Part shown: piece by piece, positions 23,093 to 29,139 of the stretch | Layout: every line of letters begins with the position of its first letter | Position numbering within the stretch: the stretch's first letter is position 1 | NCBI GenBank assembly: GCA_009995705.1 | Contig: JAADBR010000079.1 | Span: 1-29,139, forward strand | DNA: 29,139 nt | DNA from: Microcystis aeruginosa W13-11 | GTDB lineage: Bacteria > Cyanobacteriota > Cyanobacteriia > Cyanobacteriales > Microcystaceae | Reading direction: 5' to 3' | Position numbers and translations under genes: made by a program | The notes under the pieces: model-generated | What the model was told of the DNA's origin: nothing | Databases searched by the model: none | The model's input: only the letters and a program-made list of their open reading frames with translations

Positions 23093-23584
23093 TTAGGGAT
23101 TATTGTTGATAAAAAAACTTCTAAATCCCACAGCTAGTAAGGAACCACTTAAGACAGTTATCAATGTCCAAATTTGATTCTTTTGGGTTCCTTCGACTTT
23201 CTCTAAGCGTTTATTCATGTCATCAAATTTACTATCAAGAGTTTTAATATCACCTTTAACTTCCGTGAGTTCAATCTTTAAATCGGTAGTATCTTTTTGA
23301 AGATTTTTGACATCAGCTTTCATTTCCGCTTGTCCATTCTCAATCACCTTCAATCGATTGTCCATGGTAGTCAGTCGAGTTTCCACGGTAGTCAGTCGAT
23401 TGTCCATCTCAATGAGTCGAGTTTCCATAGTAGTCAGTCGATTGTCCATGGTAGTCAGTCGATTGTCCATGGTAGTCAGTCGATTGTCGATCTCGTTGAA
23501 TCGATGTTCGATTATCTTCTGTCCATTGAGGATTAAATCTTCTAGTCTTTTTAAATCATTATCCGTAGCAGTGGTGGTGGTCAT
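23093..23584 (-). CDS. repetitive coiled-coil protein with C-terminal membrane helix
   Basis: A 163-residue protein. Residues about 28-85 are heptad units of the form DNRLTTM (or ETRLIEM, ETRLTTM), an almost ideal coiled coil. A second coiled stretch reads LQKDTTDLKIELTEVKGDIK, then DSKFDDMNKRLEKVEG. A terminal hydrophobic segment (WTLITVLSGSLLAVGFRSFF) anchors it in a membrane. Similar tail-anchored coiled-coil proteins with expandable repeats are widespread and mostly uncharacterised. The heptads are encoded by 21-base direct repeats, so the length probably varies between strains. Confidence 0.8.
   Translation of the reverse strand: MTTTTATDNDLKRLEDLILNGQKIIEHRFNEIDNRLTTMDNRLTTMDNRLTTMETRLIEMDNRLTTVETRLTTMDNRLKVIENGQAEMKADVKNLQKDTTDLKIELTEVKGDIKTLDSKFDDMNKRLEKVEGTQKNQIWTLITVLSGSLLAVGFRSFFINNNP
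23356..23502. repeat. seven tandem 21-base units in a coding region
   Basis: Units based on GATTGTCCATGGTAGTCAGTC begin at 23356, 23377, 23398, 23419, 23440, 23461 and 23482. The units at 23356, 23440 and 23461 are identical, and the others differ by a few bases. Each unit encodes one coiled-coil heptad on the minus strand, so gain or loss keeps the frame. Confidence 0.9.
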
Positions 23585-23659
23585 TGATTAAACTCCTATA
23601 ATTTCAATTTGCTCTTATTTTTATTATTATAGCCTTTCTTATAAACATGAAGTATGATC

Positions 23660-23805
23660 GGCTCTCTTGGGTTCGGTGGGTAAAATATATTATAGAATAC
23701 ATTCCTGCTGGCTATCAACTGGAACGAACCACAAAGACACAAAGGACACAAAGATTGATCGCTTCTAGATAATCTAAACTTATCACACAAAAAATTAAGA
23801 GAGCC
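23660..23805. mobile_element. MITE-like element with GGCTCTCTT ends, inserted in another repeat
   Basis: GGCTCTCTT (23660-23668) and AAGAGAGCC (23797-23805) are perfect nine-base inverted ends of a 146-base non-coding element. Its flanks, CTTTCTTATAAACATGAAGT on the left and AACCTAATTTGGTATTGATA on the right, join up as one continuous sequence at about 9570-9620. This shows an insertion at GAAGTAT with TAT on both sides. The interior (for example CACAAAGACACAAAGGACAC) encodes nothing recognisable. Confidence 0.65.
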
Positions 23806-23928
23806 TATAACCTAATTTGGTATTGATAACCGACTCCCCATTTCCCATTCTCCTATACTTTTCAAAGAGGATTATTATTAGCTATAGATTTACTGCTTGA
23901 GCAAATATGTTCACCGAGGATCACTCCC
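23806..23928. other. intergenic remainder upstream of the acs hairpin
   Basis: Contains the right half of the dispersed repeat (AATTTGGTATTGATAACCGA) and then AT-rich sequence. No gene was seen. Confidence 0.4.
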
Positions 23929-23969
23929 GTTAGAGTGAGATAAGATTAGCTATCATTCCTCACTCTAAC
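23929..23969 (-). terminator. strong hairpin downstream of acs, no T-run
   Basis: GTTAGAGTGAG (23929-23939) and CTCACTCTAAC (23959-23969) form a perfect 11-base stem, 25 bases past the acs stop. There is no T-run on either side. It may mark the 3' end or protect the transcript rather than terminate by the classical mechanism. Confidence 0.45.
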
Positions 23970-23993
23970 TACTAGGAAAAAACAGCAATTAAA

Positions 23994-25964
23994 TTAGGCA
24001 CCTTGGCGCAATTTGTCCAAAACCGATCGATCTTCTAGAGTAGAAGTATCACCAGAAATCTCTTGACCTGATGCTAAAGTTCGCAAGAGACGACGCATAA
24101 TTTTACCCGATCGCGTTTTTGGTAGTACATCGGTAAAACGGATTTCTCCCGGTCGAGCAATAATGCCAATTTCCTTGACAACGTGATCCTTTAATGCTTG
24201 CGCTAACTCCTGACTCGCTTCATAATGTCCCTCCAGAGTCACAAAAGCATAAACTTCTTCCCCCTTAATTTCATCTGGTCGTCCCACTACAGCCGCCTCT
24301 GCTACCGCAGGATGAGATACTAAAGCTGATTCGATCTCCATTGTCCCTAAACGGTGGCCAGAAACGCTAATTACGTCATCAACGCGCCCCATTACCCAGA
24401 AATAACCTTCCTCGTCCTGACGACTACCATCCCCGGCAAAATAGAAATATTGGCCATCTTTGGGGGCGATCTGTTCCCAGTAGGTATTACGGAAGCGATC
24501 GGGATTTTTATAAACTGTTCGCATCATACCGGGCCAAGGATGTTTGACCACCAGATAACCCCCCTCATTCGCGTGGGTGGGATTGCCCTCTATGTCCACC
24601 ACTGCGGCGATAATACCGGGAAAAGGGAGGGTTGCTGACCCCGGTTTGGTGGCAATTGCTCCGGGTAAGGGAGTAATCATAATTCCCCCGGTTTCCGTTT
24701 GCCACCAAGTATCGACAATCGGACATTTTTCCTTACCGATAACCCGGTGATACCACATCCACGCTTCTGGGTTAATCGGTTCTCCCACGGTTCCCAGTAA
24801 GCGCAAAGAGGATAAATCCCTGCTATTGGGGATGTCTTCCCCCATTTTGATAAAAGCGCGGATAGCAGTGGGGGCAGTATAAAAAATATTAACGCGATGT
24901 TTCTCGATTACATCCCAAAAACAGCCTAAATTAGAGGGACGGGGAACCCCTTCATACATTACCGTCGTTGCACCATTAGAAAGGGGTCCGTAAACGATAT
25001 AACTATGGCCGGTAATCCAACCCACATCGGCAGTACACCAGTAAACATCGGTGTCTTTCAGGTCAAAAATCCATTTGCTGGTGACATGGGTGTAGAGATT
25101 ATAACCGGCGGTGGTGTGGACGACTCCTTTCGGTTTGCCGGTGGAACCACTGGTATAGAGGATAAATAACATATCTTCGCTATCCATCGGTTCGGCCGGA
25201 CAGTTAGCAGATACCTGTTTTTGTAGATCATGCCACCAGTAATCGCGATCGGCAACCATATTGATGGGTTCCTTGCTGCGCTGGACAACGAGAACTTTTT
25301 CCACACTGGGGGCGCTATTATCGGCCAGGGCCAGATCCACCTGTTCCTTGAGGGCAACGACTTTATCCTTGCGGAAACCACCATCGGCAGTGATTACCAC
25401 CTTAGCGGCCGCATCATTAAGACGATCACGCAAAGCATCGGCACTAAATCCCCCAAAAACGACACTGTGGGGCGCACCAATTCTGGCACAGGCTAACATA
25501 GCGATGGCCGCTTCGGGAATCATCGGCAGATAAATTCCGACCACATCGCCTTTTTTTACGCCTAATTCCTTTAAAGCGTTGGCAAATTGACAGACTTCTC
25601 GGTGTAGCTGTTCGTAGGTAATGGTGCGGCTGTCCCCCGGTTCTCCTTCCCAGATGATGGCGGCTTTATTGCGTCTCCAAGTGGTGAGATGTCTGTCAAT
25701 ACAGTTGTAACAAATATTAATCTTGCCCTTGACGAACCATTTAGCAAAGGGGGGCTGCCAGTCAAGAACCTCTGACCATTTTTCAAACCAATGTAGTTCT
25801 TGTTCGGCTAATTGGGCCCAAAAAGCCCGGGGATCAGCCTTGGCTTTGGCGTAGAGTTGCTGGTATTCTTCAAGGCTTTTAATGGTGGCATTCTGAGCAA
25901 ATTCGGCACTGGGAGGAAACAGCCGATTTTCCTGTAGGATCGATTCGATCGCTATTTCTGTCAT
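23994..25964 (-). CDS. acs: acetyl-CoA synthetase
   Basis: A 656-residue enzyme of full length. It activates acetate with ATP and CoA through an acetyl-AMP intermediate. The ATP loop [20 protein letters not shown], the region [20 protein letters not shown] and the motif [20 protein letters not shown] are intact. The catalytic lysine lies in the C-terminal [14 protein letters not shown], the usual target of regulatory lysine acetylation. The N-terminal ACAS domain ([20 protein letters not shown]) is present. A GNAT gene is within 3 kb, but nothing links the two. The gene is transcribed away from psaC, sharing a 251-base divergent region. Confidence 0.96.
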   Translation of the reverse strand: MTEIAIESILQENRLFPPSAEFAQNATIKSLEEYQQLYAKAKADPRAFWAQLAEQELHWFEKWSEVLDWQPPFAKWFVKGKINICYNCIDRHLTTWRRNKAAIIWEGEPGDSRTITYEQLHREVCQFANALKELGVKKGDVVGIYLPMIPEAAIAMLACARIGAPHSVVFGGFSADALRDRLNDAAAKVVITADGGFRKDKVVALKEQVDLALADNSAPSVEKVLVVQRSKEPINMVADRDYWWHDLQKQVSANCPAEPMDSEDMLFILYTSGSTGKPKGVVHTTAGYNLYTHVTSKWIFDLKDTDVYWCTADVGWITGHSYIVYGPLSNGATTVMYEGVPRPSNLGCFWDVIEKHRVNIFYTAPTAIRAFIKMGEDIPNSRDLSSLRLLGTVGEPINPEAWMWYHRVIGKEKCPIVDTWWQTETGGIMITPLPGAIATKPGSATLPFPGIIAAVVDIEGNPTHANEGGYLVVKHPWPGMMRTVYKNPDRFRNTYWEQIAPKDGQYFYFAGDGSRQDEEGYFWVMGRVDDVISVSGHRLGTMEIESALVSHPAVAEAAVVGRPDEIKGEEVYAFVTLEGHYEASQELAQALKDHVVKEIGIIARPGEIRFTDVLPKTRSGKIMRRLLRTLASGQEISGDTSTLEDRSVLDKLRQGA

Positions 25965-26461
<497 letters not shown>

Positions 26462-26510
26462 GCCTGACAATCATTCTGTATTTAACATTTAGCGAAAACT
26501 AATCTTGTTA

Positions 26511-26536
26511 AGAGGACTAACCAGTCCTCTTTTTTC
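26511..26536 (+). terminator. intrinsic terminator of psaC
   Basis: AGAGGACT (26511-26518) and AGTCCTCT (26523-26530) form a perfect eight-base stem with an AACC loop, followed by a run of Ts to 26535. It lies 50 bases after the psaC stop. Confidence 0.93.
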
Positions 26537-26563
26537 GTTATACTCCCGTCGCTAGTGAAGATT

Positions 26564-27253
26564 TTAGTTAGGTAATTCTCCAAAAAGTTGACGATATTTT
26601 TGCAGTTTTGCCTCCATTTCTACTAACTGCTGATTAGCCTGTTCTGCCCGTTGGTGTTCATTTTCAGCCCGTTGCTTTTCCTGCTCCAGTAGTTGATTAA
26701 TTTCGCTGTAGGACAAGAATTGAGTACCATCAGGACGATAAATTTTTAACTCGTCGGTTAAGTCAAAACGAATGCCTAAACGGGGACTCACCCAATTATT
26801 AACCTCACTAACACTGTCTAAACTGTCACCAATTCGCTGCCAAGCTTCTAGACTATTATCATCGGGATCATAGACGTAGTATTCTTGGACTCCATAGCGA
26901 TCATAAAATAGCAATTTTTTGGCCATTTCGATGGAGGTGTTACTGGGAGAAAGAATCTCAAAGACGACTTGAGGAGCAAGATTATCCTCTTGCCATTGTT
27001 TGTAGGAACCTCGATCGCCTTTCGGTCTGCCAAATACTACCATCGTATCAGGAGCAGCGGCAATTTTCGGCTGGCCTTCCACGGGATACCATAACAGATC
27101 CCCCGCTACAAATACCTGGGGATCATCGATATATAACCAGTCGAGATTCTGCTTAATCGTCACTATCCAGTTAAATTGTTTAGTATTATCTGCCATCGGT
27201 TTACCGTCGCTCTCAGGATAGATAATCTCGTTTTTGTTAACTTGACTAACCAT
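26564..27253 (-). CDS. Uma2-family (DUF820) putative endonuclease
   Basis: A 229-residue protein with the Uma2 PD-(D/E)XK-like core: AAPDTMVVFGRPKGD with D69, VVFEILSPSN with E99, and the downstream AKKLLFYDRYGVQEYYVYDP helix and strand. The C-terminal 40 residues are a charged coiled coil (LLEQEKQRAENEHQRAEQAN). The family is hugely expanded in cyanobacteria, with dozens of copies per genome, and its biological role is not established. Several copies are thought to be mobile. The ATG at 27253 precedes MVSQVNKNEI. Nothing suggests a specific partner. Confidence 0.88.
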   Translation of the reverse strand: MVSQVNKNEIIYPESDGKPMADNTKQFNWIVTIKQNLDWLYIDDPQVFVAGDLLWYPVEGQPKIAAAPDTMVVFGRPKGDRGSYKQWQEDNLAPQVVFEILSPSNTSIEMAKKLLFYDRYGVQEYYVYDPDDNSLEAWQRIGDSLDSVSEVNNWVSPRLGIRFDLTDELKIYRPDGTQFLSYSEINQLLEQEKQRAENEHQRAEQANQQLVEMEAKLQKYRQLFGELPN

Positions 27254-27328
27254 GGGGAATACCTGCCGAACTCATTGGGCTATTTTTATTATATAATAAA
27301 TTTGAACTAAGTAAGGAAAAGACCAATC

Positions 27329-28057
27329 TTGATTTTAGAACTACAGCAAGTAAATTTAGCTATCCGACGCGGCAGCGCTTATCTATTAGAAGATATTACT
27401 TTTAGCGTCAAGCAAGGAGAAAATTTAGCTATTGTCGGAGCATCTGGGGCAGGAAAAACGACTCTTTTGCGCTTGTTAAATCGTTTGCAGGAACCAAGCA
27501 CGGGAAATATTTATTTTCAAGGTAAATCGATTAAGGAAATACCAGTTATTTCCCTGCGACAACAGATAGTTTTATTGCTCCAAGAGTCAAAGTTATTAGG
27601 GATGAATGTTCGAGATGCTCTCGCTTATCCTTTGCAATTTAAAAAACTTACCCCTGCGGAAATTAATCAGAGAATTGACCATTGGACATCTCTATTAAAA
27701 ATTCCCGAACAGTGGTTTGAACGCGGGGAGTTAGAATTATCTTTAGGACAAAGACAATTAGTGGCAATTACCAGAGCTTTGCTGTTAGAACCGAGCATAC
27801 TGTTATTAGATGAACCCACCTCTGCTCTGGATACAGGCACGGCCAGTAGGTTATTAGAAGTATTAAATAATCAAAGTTCAATGACGATAATTATGGTCAA
27901 TCATCAACTGGATTTTTTAGAGGAATTTGCCGAGAGAGTTATTTATCTAGAAGCGGGAAAAATCAGGTCAGATTGCCTCGCCAATCAATTAGATTGGTTA
28001 GGGTTAAAAACGCAGTTAATTGACTTAGAAAAATTTCGACAAAGTGACCACTGGTAA
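27329..28057 (+). CDS. ABC transporter ATP-binding protein
   Basis: A 242-residue ATPase subunit with Walker A GASGAGKT (37-44), the Q-loop in VLLLQESKLLG, a signature written ELSLGQ (137-141 is LSLGQ rather than LSGGQ), Walker B ILLLDE (157-162), D-loop SALD and switch histidine in VNHQLD. The start appears to be TTG at 27329, about ten bases after AAGGAAAAG. The layout resembles the FetA/YbbL group, which pairs with FetB-type permeases, but no permease gene adjoins it here, so the partner must be elsewhere. It converges on the amidotransferase gene with two bases between stop codons. Confidence 0.87.
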   Translation: MILELQQVNLAIRRGSAYLLEDITFSVKQGENLAIVGASGAGKTTLLRLLNRLQEPSTGNIYFQGKSIKEIPVISLRQQIVLLLQESKLLGMNVRDALAYPLQFKKLTPAEINQRIDHWTSLLKIPEQWFERGELELSLGQRQLVAITRALLLEPSILLLDEPTSALDTGTASRLLEVLNNQSSMTIIMVNHQLDFLEEFAERVIYLEAGKIRSDCLANQLDWLGLKTQLIDLEKFRQSDHW

Positions 28058-28059
28058 GA

Positions 28060-28812
28060 TTAACTTAAAATTGCCGCACCCTCCTGAAAAACTAATAATT
28101 CTCCTGCATTAATCGTTGTCCAAACTTCATTATCAGTTAAGGGTGTAGTGGCAATAATTGCTACTTGATCGCTCGGACGAGCTAAAGCTTGAAAATCAAC
28201 GCTAACATCTTCATCGATTAAATGAGCGGCGGCAAAAGGATACTGCCGGATTATATAGCTTAATTTTGTCGAACAATGGGCAAAAAAATGTTCACCATCG
28301 GATAAAAGATAATTAAAAATACCTTGACAAGCGATAGAGTTTGTGATAGTTTTTAGGACTTGATAGAGTTGTTCTAGGGAAGGTTTGCCCCAGGAAAAAC
28401 TCTCTCGCAGGGGATTAAGAATTAAACAAAAAGCTCTTTCCGAATCCGTCTCCCCAACCGGTTGATAAAAATCTCCCGCAGCAGGTGAGAAATTTTCTAA
28501 ATGACCATTATGGGCAAAAACCCAATATTTTCCCCATAATTCCCGCCGAAAAGGATGACAGTTTTCTAGTTTAATTTCTCCTTGGGTAGCTTTGCGAATA
28601 TGGGCGATAACATTGGTAGAATGGATGGGATAGTTTTTAATTAATTCCGCAATCGGAGAAGCGATCGAGGGTTTAACATCAATAAAAGTTCGACAACCTA
28701 ACCCTTCAAAAAAAGCAATTTCCCAACCGTCTCGATGTTCGTCGGTTTTTCCCCCCCGCGCACAAAATCCCTCGAAGGAAAAACAGATATACGTGGGGAC
28801 ATTACAATTCAT
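28060..28812 (-). CDS. class II glutamine amidotransferase, YafJ-like, N-terminus lost
   Basis: A 250-residue protein that closely follows E. coli YafJ: NVPTYICFSFEGF, HIRKATQGEIKLENCHPFRR, FAHNGHL, VGETDSERAFC and the closing TTPLTDNEVW. Ntn-type amidotransferases use the N-terminal cysteine exposed after Met removal. YafJ begins MCELLGM. Here the equivalent codons read TTC GGT CAA CTT TTA GGC ATG, so Met-Cys has become Phe-Gly, and translation can only begin at the later ATG. The frame is open a little further upstream, but that sequence (AEGGACTQIFG) is not family-like. Two conserved positions have also changed: Asp to Tyr at residue 8 and Gly to Glu at residue 31 (DGWEI). The enzyme is probably inactive. 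Confidence 0.82.
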   Translation of the reverse strand: MNCNVPTYICFSFEGFCARGGKTDEHRDGWEIAFFEGLGCRTFIDVKPSIASPIAELIKNYPIHSTNVIAHIRKATQGEIKLENCHPFRRELWGKYWVFAHNGHLENFSPAAGDFYQPVGETDSERAFCLILNPLRESFSWGKPSLEQLYQVLKTITNSIACQGIFNYLLSDGEHFFAHCSTKLSYIIRQYPFAAAHLIDEDVSVDFQALARPSDQVAIIATTPLTDNEVWTTINAGELLVFQEGAAILS

Positions 28813-28925
28813 GCCTAAAAGTTGACCGAAAATTTGGGTACAAGCCCCGCCCTCCGCTTAAATATGTATAGTCAACTTAAAGAATTTTGTGTTAAGATAT
28901 TGATACTCAGTCAAGCAGCGTCAAA

Positions 28926-29139
28926 ATATTTGTACTAGAATACAAAGTTAAGCCAAAACCTAATCAGATAGAAGCCATTAATGAGGCAATACGGACAACC
29001 CAATTTGTTTGGAATAAAGTCCTGCGTTAAAGGAAAGAAAGGCTACCCTAAGTTTAAAAAACATTCTCGTTCCGTTGAGTATAAAGTATCTGGATGGAAG
29101 CTATCAAAAGATAAACGTCATATTACCTTTACAGACAAA
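28926..29139 (+). pseudogene. TnpB (IS200/IS605-type) fragment with internal deletion
   Basis: From about 28926 the plus strand reads FVLEYKVKPKPNQIEAINEA and TTQFVWNKVLR, the TnpB N-terminus, and then hits TAA. One frame over, KGKKGYPKFKKHSRSVEYKV and SGWKLSKDKRHITFTDK follow. This is TnpB sequence that normally lies some 50-60 residues later, so an internal piece is missing. The first codon is ATA, not ATG. TnpB is an RNA-guided nuclease, but this copy has lost its start and part of the N-terminal domain. The gene continues beyond the window. The element's left end probably lies near 28827, next to the damaged amidotransferase start. Confidence 0.8.

Noticed and set aside
23356..23502. Regular 21-base repeats that could suggest a CRISPR array
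   Set aside because: The units are contiguous with no spacers and encode heptads of a coiled-coil protein.
23307..23591. Plus-strand repetitive frame opposite the coiled-coil gene
   Set aside because: It is the mirror of the 21-base repeats. The minus-strand frame has a start, heptads and a membrane anchor.

Overview
The window reads as chromosomal DNA of a bloom-type cyanobacterium, most likely Microcystis (inference). It carries psaC, a bicarbonate permease of the SbtA family with a PII-like partner, a CBS-CP12 fusion and a DUF3172 protein, all typical of cyanobacteria. HIP1 octamers (GCGATCGC) recur. Intergenic DNA is crowded with decayed insertion sequences, MITE-like repeats, toxin-antitoxin genes and restriction-modification genes, as is usual in Microcystis. 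No rRNA or tRNA gene was seen.

Layout. 1-2350 is an accessory patch: a frameshifted IS630-type transposase end, a PIN (DUF3368) toxin with its UPF0175 antitoxin and a perfect 31-base palindrome beside their promoter, then a dead IS1-family element with both inverted repeats lying against a MazF-like remnant. 2379-7439 is mostly core on the minus strand: a VWA membrane protein, a GntR-type regulator, a PlsC-like acyltransferase and release factor 3. 7499-11071 is a modification island: a putative restriction endonuclease overlapping a YhdJ-like adenine methyltransferase, then a cytosine-C5 methyltransferase. 11150-14552 holds a MITE, an ABC exporter with a degenerate HisKA-like tail, and a glycosyltransferase split by one in-frame stop.

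14659-21797 is the most interesting part. An ion transporter of the ArsB/NhaD/SLC13 group is preceded by a long leader containing a c-di-AMP (ydaO/yuaA-type) riboswitch. Next come a DUF3172 protein, an SbtB-like PII protein and an SbtA-family permease, RimI, a GT4 glycosyltransferase and a CBS-CP12 protein that lacks one of the usual CP12 cysteines. Several products here belong to families that sense adenine nucleotides or control carbon entry and fixation, so the block may be tied to nucleotide and carbon status (inference).

21895-28057 mixes a DUF1269 membrane protein, a GNAT acetyltransferase, a coiled-coil protein made of 21-base repeats, a nested MITE, acetyl-CoA synthetase, psaC with a clear terminator, a Uma2 protein and a lone ABC ATPase. 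The right edge has a YafJ-like class II amidotransferase that has lost its N-terminal Met-Cys, beside a TnpB remnant.

The strongest candidates for a second look are the riboswitch-transporter leader, the exporter with the HisKA-like tail, the apparent absence of ATGCAT from the window next to a YhdJ-like methyltransferase, and a MITE family whose ends coincide with stop codons. No wholly new multi-gene system could be demonstrated from the sequence alone.
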